From: Lujinxingia litoralis
GTDB lineage: Bacteria > Myxococcota_A > Bradymonadia > Bradymonadales > Bradymonadaceae
Direction: 5' to 3'
Length of the DNA: 64,000 bases
Assembly: GCF_003260125.1 (NCBI RefSeq)
Contig: NZ_QHKO01000004.1
Span: 124,001-188,000, forward strand
The notes under the pieces are model-generated. The model worked only from the letters and a program-made list of their open reading frames with translations, was not told the origin of the DNA and did no database searches. Below are positions 1 through 10,100 of this stretch, piece after piece (the stretch's first letter is position 1; the number at the start of each line of letters is the position of its first letter). A program made the position numbers and the translations under genes.

Positions 1-168
1 ATTGCTCCCCTGCGTGAGCTGAGCCCCGAGCAGCTCGACACCTTCCAACTGGTGCTCAATAACCGCTCGGTCTCCATGGTGCTCAACAAGAGCGCGCACG
101 GCGATCTCGAAACGATGCAGGGACTCCTGCACCTGATCCGTAACGATTATGTGAGCGCCGACAGATGA
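1..168 (+). CDS. C-terminal fragment of an unknown protein (5' end outside window)
   Basis: An open frame runs from the first base to a TGA at 166-168 and encodes the last 55 residues of a protein whose start lies outside the window. The stop overlaps the dnaB start in an ATGA arrangement, so the two genes are probably translationally coupled in one operon. The residues read like a short helical or winged-helix tail with the pattern GDLETMQGLLHLIRNDYV. This resembles the helix-turn-helix-like C-terminus of DUF4388/PatA-type proteins, but the similarity is impressionistic. No function is assigned. Confidence 0.6.
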   Translation: MAPLRELSPEQLDTFQLVLNNRSVSMVLNKSAHGDLETMQGLLHLIRNDYVSADR

Positions 169-1541
169 GCCAGGGCCCCTTAAGGGTGCCTCCCCACAAC
201 GAGGACGCTGAGCGTAGCGTGCTCGGCGCGATTCTGCTCGATAACCGCGTCCTCGATGAGCTCTCCGGCACCCTCAAGTCGGAGGACTTCTATCGGGAGT
301 CGCACCGCCACATCTTCCGCGCGATGGCCGCGCTCCACCAGCGATCTGAGCCCATTGATGTGCTCACCCTCGCCGACTTCTTAAGCGCCGAGGATAACCT
401 GGAGCCCGCCGGGGGCGCGACCTACCTGACGCGCCTCTCCGGCGAGGTCCCCTCGGCGGCCAACGTCGGCCAGTACTCGGCGATCGTGCGGCGCAAGTCT
501 GCCCTGCGTCAGTTCATCTCCACGGCCGATGAACTCGTCGGCGACTGCTACAACGACGTCAACGACGTTGAAGCCTTCATGGATGATGCCGAGCAGCGCC
601 TCTTCTCCATCACCCAGTCCGGTCAGAAGCGCGGCTACACCTCCATGCGCGAGGTGGTCAAAAGCGCGTTCTCCCAGATCGAGGCCCTCTACCAGAAAAG
701 CGAGACCATCACCGGGGTGCCCAGCGGCTTTATCGACCTCGATGAGATCACCGCCGGCTGGCAGCCCTCCGACCTGATCATCGTGGCCGCTCGTCCGGCC
801 ATGGGTAAGACCAGTTTCACGCTCAACATGACCGCCCATGCCTCGATCATGCGCAAGGTCCCCACGGTCTTCTTCAGCCTGGAGATGAGCAACGAGCAGC
901 TCGCCATTCGTATGCTCTGTAGTGAGGCGCGCATCAACCAGTCCAACCTGCGCCGCGGCTCCATGACCGAGCAGGAGTGGGCCCGACTGATCAAGGCCGC
1001 CGGGACCCTCTCCGAATCGAAGATCTTCCTCGATGACACCCCGGGCCTCTCGATCATGGAGTTCCGCTCCAAATGCCGCCGGCTCAAAGCCGAGCATGAC
1101 ATCGGCATGATCTTCGTCGACTACCTCCAGCTGATGTCCGGTTCCCAGCGCAGTAAGTCCGCCTCCCGCGAACAGGAGATCAGTGAGATCTCGCGTGGAC
1201 TCAAGGGCGTGGCCAAAGAACTCAACGTCCCCATCATCGCCCTGGCCCAGCTCAACCGCGGCGTGGAGCAGCGCGCCGATAAACGCCCCATGATGAGCGA
1301 CCTCCGTGAATCCGGCGCCATCGAGCAGGACGCCGACCTCATCGGGTTCATCTACCGCGACGAAGTCTATTACCCGGAGTCCGAAGCCAAGGGGCTGGCG
1401 GAGTTTATCATCGGCAAGCACCGTAACGGCTCGATCGGCACCGTGCACATGCGCTTCTTCGGGCCCTACACCCGCTTTGAAAACCTGGCGCCGGAAGACG
1501 CCGCGCGGGTGGCCTCGATCGCCGCGGCCAACGCCGAATAG
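165..1541 (+). CDS. dnaB: Replicative DNA helicase DnaB
   Basis: This is the hexameric 5'-3' helicase that unwinds DNA at the replication fork. The 458-aa length matches the family, which usually has about 450-470 residues. The N-terminal DnaB_N domain (about residues 7-110, starting PPHNEDAERSVLGAILLD) binds primase and is followed by a linker. The RecA-like ATPase domain has Walker A ARPAMGKTS near residue 208, FFSLEMS (H1a), and Walker B IFVDYLQLM near residue 320. The arginine-finger region and the ESGAIEQDAD motif (around 385) are also present. No intein interrupts the ATPase core. The ATG overlaps the upstream stop (ATGA), which supports this start. A strong hairpin terminator follows. 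Confidence 0.98.
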   Translation: MSQGPLRVPPHNEDAERSVLGAILLDNRVLDELSGTLKSEDFYRESHRHIFRAMAALHQRSEPIDVLTLADFLSAEDNLEPAGGATYLTRLSGEVPSAANVGQYSAIVRRKSALRQFISTADELVGDCYNDVNDVEAFMDDAEQRLFSITQSGQKRGYTSMREVVKSAFSQIEALYQKSETITGVPSGFIDLDEITAGWQPSDLIIVAARPAMGKTSFTLNMTAHASIMRKVPTVFFSLEMSNEQLAIRMLCSEARINQSNLRRGSMTEQEWARLIKAAGTLSESKIFLDDTPGLSIMEFRSKCRRLKAEHDIGMIFVDYLQLMSGSQRSKSASREQEISEISRGLKGVAKELNVPIIALAQLNRGVEQRADKRPMMSDLRESGAIEQDADLIGFIYRDEVYYPESEAKGLAEFIIGKHRNGSIGTVHMRFFGPYTRFENLAPEDAARVASIAAANAE

Positions 1542-1578
1542 TCCCATATAGCGCCGCGACCGTGCTCGCTTAAGTCCA

Positions 1579-1617
1579 CAAAAAAGCGCTCCCTCGTACA
1601 CGAGGGAGCGCTTTTTT
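1579..1617. terminator. Bidirectional intrinsic terminator between dnaB and the amidase gene
   Basis: A perfect 11-bp stem (gcgctccctcg at 1586-1596 with cgagggagcgc at 1601-1611) closes a 4-nt loop. A-run and T-run flank it at 1579-1585 and 1612-1617. The symmetry lets it end both dnaB (+) and the converging amidase gene (-). Confidence 0.92.
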
Positions 1618-1690
1618 GTGGTGTTTTTCAACCTCTTACCCCCGAGGCCGGCCAACGTTCACCGGCCTGCGGCGCACCGAGACGTTCCGC

Positions 1691-4039
1691 TCAGACCAGG
1701 TGCCGCCGACGCCGGGCAAACACCCAGCCAACGAGCGCGACCAGCGCGGCCAGCGGCGCCTCTCCACCGGACCGTCCCGTGGTCGCACACCCGGAGGCCG
1801 TGCGCACATTGCGCCCATCACCATCGTTGGCTCCCAGCCCCGGCGTCTGCTCGTCCGGCGTACCATCCTCGCCAGCCTCCCCCTCTCCTCCCGACACGAT
1901 CACCACCGGCGCCACATCCACCACCGGCGCATAGGCCGTGGACGTCGTCCCGCTGGCGCGATCCTGCACGTAGATGTGGTCCACATCGTACCAGCCGCTC
2001 TCTCCGTCCACGGGAGACTCCCCATGGAGCAGCTCCACGCGCAGTCCGCGGACCTCCCCGGACCACTGCGGATGCCCGCTCAGATCGACCACCAGATCGT
2101 GGTACTCCCCATCACCGGGCGCCTCAAAGAGCACCTGACGCGCCGCCGCGTAGGACTCGCCATCGCGGATCCACCCCAACGCCTTGAGATGCGCCCCGTC
2201 GTGAGAGCGGGCGCGAATGACCACCTCCCCGAAGCGATCGGCATCGATCGTCGTCCAGCCTGGCGAGGTAATGGACGCCCCTTCCCCGGTCAGATGCTGC
2301 GCCAGCAGGCCGTGGGAGGTATTGAGTTGAAAGCTATCAAACGCCTCGATCCCGGAGGCCGACCACCCCTCGACATCTTCGCCCTGGGGGCCTTCGAAGA
2401 ACCAGGCATCATGATCAAAGAGATCGAGCCCCTCGGCGGCCTCCAGGATGCCCGCGGTGCGATTCAGGGTGGGAGCCGCCCCAAAGGAGCTCTGGGCGTA
2501 CACGTCTTCGATCTCGCTCACCCAGGCCCGCACGCCGCCAAAGGGCACCAGTCCAAAGCTGTAGTCGCTGACCTCAAACTCCACGACCACCCGCTTGGAC
2601 TCCCCGCTGGAGAACGCGTTCATGATCAGCTCTCCGGAAGTCCCCATCTGATCGCGGGCCGGGTTGCCCGCGGCGTCGGTGGCATCGTTGACCGACCAGC
2701 TGCTCTGATCGCCGGCGGGATGATCGCTCTCGATGACGTAACTCACCGGCGTCAGCCCCTGCTCATCAAAGGCGTACCCCAGGCGCACCCCGCGCAAGAC
2801 CCGGTCGGCATCGTTACTCAGCAGGATCTCGGCCGAGACGCGGTCACCGGGCAGCGCGTCGTCGACGCCGGCGCTGGAGCCCTGCGCCACAAAATTATCG
2901 CCCCCCTGCATCTTCGCGCTCAGCGCGACCTTCAGGTTGTCGGGAGCCGGCGGGTCGATCAGATCCAGCGTCATCTGCAGCAGGGTGTCGAGTCGATTCA
3001 TCATGTTGTCGCCCGGGCAGCTCGTGCTCTGGCCGGGCCACTCGCGATGCCCCTTAACGGCGGTGCGGTTCAAGGGCACCCCGTGCGTCTCGTGCACCCA
3101 GCGCAAGATGCTCGCGCCGGCCTGAAGCTGGGTCTGCGAGGGGATCTGGGTGGTGAAATCCGCGATGTAGCTGATGCCCACGTTACCGGAGTTCTGATAC
3201 CCCACATGGGCCCCGGGGCGATCGGAGCGCGAGCGCCCCTGGTAGATGTTGCCCGCCTGGCTGATGACAAAGTGGTAGCCGATGTCGCACCACCCCTGGG
3301 TGTTGATGTGATAGCTCTGCATCTGGCGCATGCGCGCGCCAGCGTCGCCGCCATCGTTGGCGGGCAAATAGGTGTGGTGAATGCTCGCGCGATAGGGCGC
3401 CACCACGTCGCCGCAGATCTTATCAGGGTTAATCGCGCCCCACTCTGAGCGGGGAATCACCAGGCTGCGCGGGGCCACCGCCTGACGGGTGGTCCCGATC
3501 TCACCGGGAGCGTCCGGGCGCTCGGCCCGCTGAATCTCGTCGGGCGCCACGACCTCCTCAAAAAACTCAACCTCGGCAAAGCTGATGCCTTCAAAGCCGC
3601 GCAGCTCAATGACGTGGACCGCCTCCGCCAGACGTACCCGGGCGTTGAACATCCGCCCCTCGTTCCAGTAGACCTCCACCGGCTCCCAGGCCGAGGTGCT
3701 GCCGTCGGCCCGCTCCACGCGGTACTCCATGCCGGCCAGCTCGTCGGCATCCACCATCCAGCCCACCTGGCGAAACGCGTCCGGATACTCCAGGCGAGCC
3801 CGGTTGCGATCCTGGTCAAAGACGCGAGCGATGGCCTCGGGGGTGGAGAACACGATCGAGCTGTGATTGCTGTGATCCTCCTCCAGCCCCTCCACCTCCC
3901 CACCGACGCCACCTTCGAGCGCCTGAGCCTCCTGAAACTCGCCGCCCGGGGCTGACTCGGGCTCCGGGGCGCAGGCCCCGGCTCCCAGCATCGCCACCAT
4001 CGCTCCCATCATCCAACCTGCCGCCACGCGCTTCATCAT
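1691..4039 (-). CDS. Secreted PGRP-type N-acetylmuramoyl-L-alanine amidase with MYXO-CTERM-like tail
   Basis: This is a predicted zinc amidase that cleaves the MurNAc-L-Ala bond of peptidoglycan outside the cytoplasm. The N-terminus is a signal peptide ending AMLGAGAC, a weak lipobox. The Amidase_2/PGRP domain lies at about residues 195-365. Probable zinc ligands are His in SIHHTY (about 218), His in KGHREW (about 331) and Cys in STSCPGDN (about 340). About 400 further residues of beta-rich sequence follow, with two probable carbohydrate- or cohesin-like modules. The protein ends with GCATTGRSGGEAP, a hydrophobic stretch and ARRRR, which resembles a MYXO-CTERM sorting tail. ATG at 4039 or 4036 is preferred over an upstream GTG at 4048 because GAGG lies just upstream. 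Having both a possible lipobox and a C-terminal sorting tail is odd. Confidence 0.85.
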   Translation of the reverse strand: MMKRVAAGWMMGAMVAMLGAGACAPEPESAPGGEFQEAQALEGGVGGEVEGLEEDHSNHSSIVFSTPEAIARVFDQDRNRARLEYPDAFRQVGWMVDADELAGMEYRVERADGSTSAWEPVEVYWNEGRMFNARVRLAEAVHVIELRGFEGISFAEVEFFEEVVAPDEIQRAERPDAPGEIGTTRQAVAPRSLVIPRSEWGAINPDKICGDVVAPYRASIHHTYLPANDGGDAGARMRQMQSYHINTQGWCDIGYHFVISQAGNIYQGRSRSDRPGAHVGYQNSGNVGISYIADFTTQIPSQTQLQAGASILRWVHETHGVPLNRTAVKGHREWPGQSTSCPGDNMMNRLDTLLQMTLDLIDPPAPDNLKVALSAKMQGGDNFVAQGSSAGVDDALPGDRVSAEILLSNDADRVLRGVRLGYAFDEQGLTPVSYVIESDHPAGDQSSWSVNDATDAAGNPARDQMGTSGELIMNAFSSGESKRVVVEFEVSDYSFGLVPFGGVRAWVSEIEDVYAQSSFGAAPTLNRTAGILEAAEGLDLFDHDAWFFEGPQGEDVEGWSASGIEAFDSFQLNTSHGLLAQHLTGEGASITSPGWTTIDADRFGEVVIRARSHDGAHLKALGWIRDGESYAAARQVLFEAPGDGEYHDLVVDLSGHPQWSGEVRGLRVELLHGESPVDGESGWYDVDHIYVQDRASGTTSTAYAPVVDVAPVVIVSGGEGEAGEDGTPDEQTPGLGANDGDGRNVRTASGCATTGRSGGEAPLAALVALVGWVFARRRRHLV

Positions 4040-4261
4040 CTGCCTCACCAGTCAAAGGCTGTGCCCGTTTGCCATTCCCGCCATCAGGCCTCGAAGTATG
4101 GCCTCGCCACCACGATCACGCCAGCTTTATCCCGGAGCGCCGGTAGCGAACTCGGCGGTGCAGCTCTTCAAGATTTACGCCACGCCTCTTGCCCGCGCCC
4201 CGGAGCCTTGCCAGGGGCGCTGCAGGTCCCCAGCTCCCCAAAAACCCGACGCCTGGGAGAC

Positions 4262-4832
4262 CTCGACACCCCCGACTCAGACCCTCCCGGGACATTCTGG
4301 CGCCCTCGACACCCCCCGACTAAGGCCCTCCCGGGACATTCTGGCGCCCTCGACACCCCCGACTCAGACCCTCCCGGGATAGTTTGGCGCCCTCGACACC
4401 CCCGACTCAGACCCTCCCGGGATAGTTTGGCGCCTTCGACACCCCCGACTCAGACCCTCCCGGGATAGTTTGGCGCCTTCGCCCCCCCCGACTCAGACCC
4501 TCCCGGGACATTTTGGCACCCTCGACACCCCCGACTCAGACCCTCCCGGGACATTCTGGCGCCCTCGACACCCCCGACTCAGGCCCTCCCGGGACATTCT
4601 GGCGCCCTCGACACCCCCTGCCGATACCCACCTGGGACAATCTGGCACAGTCGATACCCTCTACCGATGCCCACCTGCGCCAATCTGGCACAGTCGATCC
4701 CCCCTGCCGATGCCCACCTGCGCCAATCTGGCACAATCGATACCCCCTGCCGATGCCCACCTGGGACAATCTGGCACAGTCGATACCCCCTGCCGATGCC
4801 CACCCGGGATATTTTGGCACCCTCGACACCAC
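4262..4832. repeat. Intergenic 43-bp tandem repeat array (13 full units plus a partial)
   Basis: Units begin at 4262, 4305, 4349, 4392, 4435, 4478, 4521, 4564, 4607, 4650, 4693, 4736, 4779 and 4822. Every step is exactly 43 bp except one of 44. Two subfamilies occur in blocks. Units 1-8 (type A) carry cgactcagaccctcccggga, and units 9-13 (type B) carry gccgatgcccacctgggaca. Both types share tcgacacccc near the start and tctggc near the end. Type A contains the palindromes tcccggga and ggcgcc. Read on the minus strand, type A has G-runs in the order GGG-A-GGG-N8-GGGGG-N6-GGG, a G-quadruplex-compatible pattern. Because 43 is not a multiple of 3, open frames across the array are artefacts. The array sits in the roughly 1-kb spacer between the divergent amidase and Ig-lipoprotein genes. 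I see nothing else in 4040-4261, and only a candidate promoter in 4833-5049. Confidence 0.95.
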
Positions 4833-4968
4833 TTTTTCCGAGGTTGGGGGTCTCGGGCCTTATGGAAATGTCTTCGGGCGGGCCCTTGCTCCAGCGCGGG
4901 GCCTGCCTGAGGCCTGTGGACCCAAGCTCTGCGCCAGAGTGGCACAGCCGTCCTGGCCCGCAGCAGCG

Positions 4969-4997
4969 TTGATTCGCCTCATTAAACTCGCTATCAC
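4969..4997 (+). promoter_or_regulatory. Candidate sigma-70 promoter for the Ig-like lipoprotein gene
   Basis: TTGATT at 4969-4974 and TATCAC at 4992-4997 are separated by 17 nt, about 50 nt upstream of the ATG at 5050 and downstream of the repeat array. The match to consensus is moderate. Confidence 0.45.
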
Positions 4998-5049
4998 GCA
5001 TCGGCAGTACGCTTCCTCTTCTCCGTACGACGGCTACCCCGGAGCCCCC

Positions 5050-7050
5050 ATGCCCCTTTCTTCCCTGCGTCTTGTCGCATTCCTCGCGCTTCTGGGCGCG
5101 CTCTCCACCACCTCGCTGGCCTGCTCCGACCCTGCCGAGCCGGCCGAAACGACCCAGCGCTCGCTGACGATCACCTCTCCGGCGCCCGCCGAGATCGTGT
5201 CGAAGAGCCGCGTGCGTGTCACCGGCACCGCCGAAAACATCGATCAGGTGGAGGTCAACGGCACCAGCGCCGACGTGACCGACGGGCAGTGGGAGGCGCT
5301 GGTCTCCTTTGCCGAGGGCGAAGTCACAGCCACGGTCACCGGCGGCGGCGAACAGAGCTCGGTGGACTTTATCGTCGACTCGCTCCCCCCCGAGCTCTCC
5401 CTGACCAGCCCCGAGCGCGCCACCGTGCTGGATGCCGAGGTGACCACCTCGGTCAGCGTCACCGGCTCCGCCGCCGACCCGGGCACCGGGCTCTTTCTGG
5501 TCAAGATCGGCGAACAGATCATCGACGTCGAGGACGACGGGAGCTTTACCTATGAGCTGAGCCTGACGCCCGGGTTGAATCACGTGGCGGTGACCGCGAT
5601 CGACCGCGCGGGCAACGAAACCACCACCCGGCGCGGCGTCCATTTCGGCCCTCTGGTCTCCCCGGCCGAGCGCATCGATGACGCGCTGCGCGCCGAGATC
5701 ACCCGCGAGGGCTTTGAGCGCATCAGCGAGGTGATCGAAGCCTTCGTCACCCCGGAGCGCATCATGGCCTTTGTTGCCAATGCCGAGCTCCCCCAGAACC
5801 TGGAGATCCACGATATCACCTTTGAGAGCATCGACCTGGCGCTCTCCCCGCAGGAGGGCTTCATCGCCATCGACCTGACCCTCAACGGGCTCGCGCTGGA
5901 GGGGAGCTTCGCGATCGACGGCAACGACCCCATCGAGGGCTACATCAACATCGCCACCGTCGGTGTCTACCTCGAAGTGGAGCTGGAGCCGCGGGAGGAT
6001 AACTCCCTGGAGCTGCGCATCCGCGACTCCGAGCTGACCCTGGACAACGAGGACATCACCAGCAACCTCTTCGGAGACAGCGACACGCTGCGCAACCTGG
6101 TGGGCAACATCCTCCAGGTGACCTTCACCGAGTTCATTGGCGACCTGATCGTCGATCAGCTCTACGATCCGGGCATCCTGACCCAGCGCTTTGAGTTTCT
6201 GGGGCGGGCCGTGGAGTTGACCCTGGGCATCCAGCAACTGCTGGTCACGCCGCAGGGCATGACCCTGGAGCTCACGATGATCTTCCCCGAGCTCGCCCAC
6301 CCGGATGTGGTCGATGTGGCCGGCGCGCTGCAGCGCGCGCTGGGAGAGACCGGCGGGGCCAGCGTGAGCAGCCCGGTGCGCATGCACACCAACCGCAGCG
6401 CGCTCGATCGTGCGCTGCACGGCGTCTGGCGCAGCGGGCTCTTCCACCAGGTCATCGGCGGCGACTCGCTGGATGCCGTCGCCCTGCCCTTTGAGCTGAC
6501 CGTCGACGGGTTGGCCGGCCTGCTCGACCAGCGCATCCGCGACCTGGCCGAACCGGGCACCCCGGTGGGCCTGGGACTGCGCCCGCTCCTGCCGCCGGTG
6601 GCCGGCCTCTCCCCGGCCACCGAGGCCAACAACACGGCCATTAACGTGGGCATGGGAGACTTTTTGATCGACATCTACCTCCTCCACGCCGATCGCGAGC
6701 GGGAGCTCGTGCTCACCGTCGCCCTCTTTCTCGACGTGAACGTGGCCCTCGACGTCGACACCGAAGAGCTGCGTTTTGACCTCGATGTGCAGGCCGAGGG
6801 CGACCTGGCCGACTCCCCGGTGCTGGACCTGGAGCCCAAGCGCGTGGTCAACCTGATCACCGACCTCATTGAGCTCGTCCCCACCCTGGCGGCCAATAAC
6901 CTCAGCGTCGGTGGCGCCGCCGAGCTGGAGTGGGCCCGCATCGGTGACCCGCAGCTGGAGGTGCATGGGGAGCGCGATGATCGCCTCAGCGTCGGCCTGA
7001 ACTTAGAGGCCGCCGAGACCCTCGACGTCCCGGTCGACGCCGGGGAGTGA
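5050..7050 (+). CDS. Lipoprotein with N-terminal Ig-like domains
   Basis: 666 aa. The signal peptide MPLSSLRLVAFLALLGAL runs to SLAC, a plausible lipobox with the mature Cys near residue 25. Residues about 40-200 form two bacterial Ig-like modules with the motifs ITSPAPAEIVSKSRVRVTG and VTAIDRAGNETTTR, as seen in Big-type adhesion domains. The remaining 460 residues are amphipathic and beta-rich (for example GFIAIDLTLNGLALEG) without a family I can name; a lipid-binding TULIP-like fold is one speculative option. The open frame continues upstream to 4513, but that part is only repeat array. The ATG at 5050 is chosen because the signal peptide starts there and GGAG precedes it. The gene is divergent from the amidase gene and convergent with metH. 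Confidence 0.8.
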   Translation: MPLSSLRLVAFLALLGALSTTSLACSDPAEPAETTQRSLTITSPAPAEIVSKSRVRVTGTAENIDQVEVNGTSADVTDGQWEALVSFAEGEVTATVTGGGEQSSVDFIVDSLPPELSLTSPERATVLDAEVTTSVSVTGSAADPGTGLFLVKIGEQIIDVEDDGSFTYELSLTPGLNHVAVTAIDRAGNETTTRRGVHFGPLVSPAERIDDALRAEITREGFERISEVIEAFVTPERIMAFVANAELPQNLEIHDITFESIDLALSPQEGFIAIDLTLNGLALEGSFAIDGNDPIEGYINIATVGVYLEVELEPREDNSLELRIRDSELTLDNEDITSNLFGDSDTLRNLVGNILQVTFTEFIGDLIVDQLYDPGILTQRFEFLGRAVELTLGIQQLLVTPQGMTLELTMIFPELAHPDVVDVAGALQRALGETGGASVSSPVRMHTNRSALDRALHGVWRSGLFHQVIGGDSLDAVALPFELTVDGLAGLLDQRIRDLAEPGTPVGLGLRPLLPPVAGLSPATEANNTAINVGMGDFLIDIYLLHADRERELVLTVALFLDVNVALDVDTEELRFDLDVQAEGDLADSPVLDLEPKRVVNLITDLIELVPTLAANNLSVGGAAELEWARIGDPQLEVHGERDDRLSVGLNLEAAETLDVPVDAGE

Positions 7051-7060
7051 TCCCCCTCCC

Positions 7061-7094
7061 GCAGCGCGCCCCTCTGCCCTACGGGGCGCGCTGC
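7061..7094. terminator. Hairpin between convergent lipoprotein and metH genes
   Basis: A perfect 12-bp GC stem (gcagcgcgcccc at 7061-7072 and its complement at 7083-7094) with a 10-nt loop lies between two converging genes. There is no T-run, so it may only pause transcription or block read-through from both sides. Confidence 0.5.
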
Positions 7095-7101
7095 GCCGGG
7101 G

Positions 7102-10100
7102 TCAGTAACCGAGGTTGGGCGCCAGCCAGCGCTCGACCTCGGCGACGCTCATCCCCTTGCGACGGGCGTAATCCTGGATCTGGTCTTTGCCCACATCGCC
7201 CACCCTTAAGTAGCGGGCCGACGGGTGCGCAAAGTACCAGCCGGAGACCGCCGCGGTGGGCCACATCGCAAAGCTCTCGGTGAGCTGGAGCCCGATGCGC
7301 CGCTCCACATCCAGCAGCTCCCAGAGTTTGGCCTTCTCGGTGTGGTCCGGACAGGCCGGATACCCCGGCGCCGGACGAATCCCTCGATACTGCTCGGCGA
7401 TGAGCGCCTCGTTGCTCAGCGCCTCCCCCTGCCCGTAGCCCCAGGCCTCCCGCGCCTGACGGTGCAGGTACTCGGCAAAGGCCTCGGCCAGCCGGTCAGC
7501 CAGAACCTTGACCATGATCGCGCGATAGTCGTCATGGTCGCGCTGGTAGCGCGCCACCAGCTCCTCGATCCCGTGACCGGCGCAGACGGCAAAGGCCCCC
7601 AGATAGTCGGGCAACCCGCTCTCCACCGGGGCGATGTAGTCGGCCAGGCAGCGGTTGGCCTGCTCCTTACCCGGGCGCTCACGCTGCTGGCGCAACATGC
7701 ACAGACGCTCCCGCACCCGGGTGCGCGCCTCGTCTTCAAAGAGCAAAATATCGTCGCCCTCGGCCCCCGCCGGAAAGAAGCCCCAGGCGGCGCTGGCCCG
7801 CAGCGAACGATCGGCGATGATCTCATCGAGCATCCGCCGCCCCTGATCAAAGGTCTCCCGGGCGATCTCCCGGTAGCGCTCATCGTCGAGCACCTGCGGG
7901 TAGGCGCCCCGGATCTCCCAGGCCACAAAGAAGGGCGTCCAGTCGATGTAGGGCACCAGCGCCTCCAGCGAGAGGTCATCGATCTGACGCACGCCCAGAA
8001 AGCTCGGCTCGGCGATGTCTGCGGCTTCAAACGCAATCGGGATGCGCCGGGCCCGGGCCTCGGCCAGCGGGAGCATCGGGCGTTGGCCCCGCTGCTGGTA
8101 GATCTCGCGGTCGCGGACCTGCTGCGCGCGGACCTCGGCCACGTAGCTCTCGCGCTCCTCGCCAAGCAACCCGCCCACCGCCGCGCCCACCCGGGAGGCG
8201 TCGACCACGTGCACCACCTCACCACTGTACTCCGGGGCGATTTTAATCGAGGTGTGGCGCCGACTGGTCGTCGCCCCGCCGATCAACAGGGGCGTGCTCA
8301 TCTGGCGCCGCTCCATCTCCCGGGCCACGTGCACCATCTCGTCGAGCGAGGGCGTGATCAGCCCGCTTAAGCCCAGCATGTCAGCCTGATGCTCCACCAC
8401 CGCGTCCAGAATCTGCTCGGCGGGCACCATCACCCCCAGATCGATCACCTCGTAGTTGTTGCAGCCCAGCACCACCCCCACGATGTTTTTGCCGATATCG
8501 TGCACATCGCCCTTCACCGTGGCCATCACGATGGTGCCCCGGCCCTGGGCCTGGCCCTCCTCTTTTTCGGCCTCCATCTGCGGGAGCAAATAGGCCACGG
8601 CTTTCTTCATCGCCCGCGCGCTCTTGACCACCTGGGGCAAGAACATCTTGCCCTCCCCAAAGAGGTCGCCGACCACCCCCATCCCGGCCATCAGCGGCCC
8701 CTCGATGATATCGAGCGCCCGCGGGTAGTGCTGGAGGGCCTCGGCCACATCCTCTTCCACGTAGTCGACGATGCCCTTGATCAGCGCGTGCTTGAGGCGC
8801 TCCTCCACGCTCCCCTCGCGCCACTGCGCCTCGGCCACCTGGCGCCGGGGGTCGGCGCTGTAGTTCTCGGCAAAGTCCACCAGGCGCTCGGTGGCATCGG
8901 GACGCCGGTTGAGCAACATGTCTTCGACCAGCTCCAGCAGCTCCGGGTCGATCTCGTCGTAGACCTCGATCTGCGCGGCGTTGACGATGCCCATGTCCAG
9001 CCCGGCGGCGATGGCGTGGTAGAGAAAGGCCGCGTTGATCGCCTCGCGAACCGCATTCTGACCGCGAAAGGAAAACGAGACGTTGCTCACCCCGCCGACG
9101 GTCTTGACCCCCTCGAGCTCAGCCTTAACCGCGCGCACCCCCTCGATGAACCCCACCGCGTAGTCATCATGCTCGGCCATCCCCGTGCCCACCGTGAGCA
9201 CGTTGGCGTCGAAGATGATGTCGCGCCCCTCAAAGCCCACCTCGCGCAGGATCGCGTAGGCCCGGTGGGCAATGCGCCGGCGGTGCGCCAGCGTCACCGC
9301 CTGGCCCTCCTCATCAAAGAGCATCACGACCACCGCCGCCCCAAAGCGCCGGATCGTCTCGGCCTGGCGACGGAAGACCTCCTCGCCCTCTTTGAGGCTG
9401 ATGGAGTTGACGATGGCCTTGCCCTGCACGCATTTGAGCCCGGCCTCAATCACCTCAAAGCGCGAGGAGTCGATCATGATCGGCAGCCGGCTGATCTCGG
9501 GCTCGGTCGCCACCAGATTCAAAAAGTCGGTCATCACCTGCACCGAGTCGAGCATCCCGTCATCGACGTTCACATCCAGGATGTTCGCGCCCCCCTCCAC
9601 CTGATGGCGAGCCACCGAGAGCGCCTCTTCATAGTCCTGAGCCCTAATCAGCCGCGCGAATTTGCGCGAGCCGGTCACGTTGGTGCGCTCGCCAACCATG
9701 GTGAAGTTCGCATCCGGCCGCAGCACGCAGGGCTCCAGCCCCGAGAATCGCGTCAGGGGGCTGACCGCCACCGGCACCCGCGCCGGGTAGGGGGCGACCT
9801 TCTCGGCGATAGCCCGGATATGCTCCGGGGTCGTCCCGCAGCAGCCCCCCACCACGTTGAGCCAGCCCTGCTGAGCAAACTCCTCAATGATCGCCGCCAT
9901 CTGCGCGGCCGACTGCTCATACTCCCCGAATTCATTGGGCAGCCCGGCGTTGGGATAGGAGCTGGTGTACACCGGCGCCTGGCGCGCCAGCTCCCCCATA
10001 AAGGGGCGCATTTCCTCGGCGCCCAGCGCGCAGTTGATGCCCACGCTCAGCGGCCGGGCGTGCTCCACCGAGGTCCAGAAGGCCTCGATCGTCTGCCCGG

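Noticed and set aside
381..1655. Minus-strand open frame opposite dnaB
   Set aside because: Antisense shadow; it would run through the bidirectional terminator.
1616..3448. Long plus-strand open frame opposite the amidase
   Set aside because: It is the antisense shadow of the amidase gene in GC-rich DNA, with no recognisable domain or ribosome site.
4262..4832. Possible CRISPR array or repetitive surface protein gene
   Set aside because: There are no unique spacers between the repeats (the whole 43-bp unit repeats), and the period is not a multiple of 3, so the apparent protein frames rotate and have no consistent product.
4513..5049. Upstream extension of the Ig-like lipoprotein to an 845-aa protein
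   Set aside because: The extension is translated repeat array. The signal peptide begins at 5050, and a candidate promoter lies at 4969-4997.
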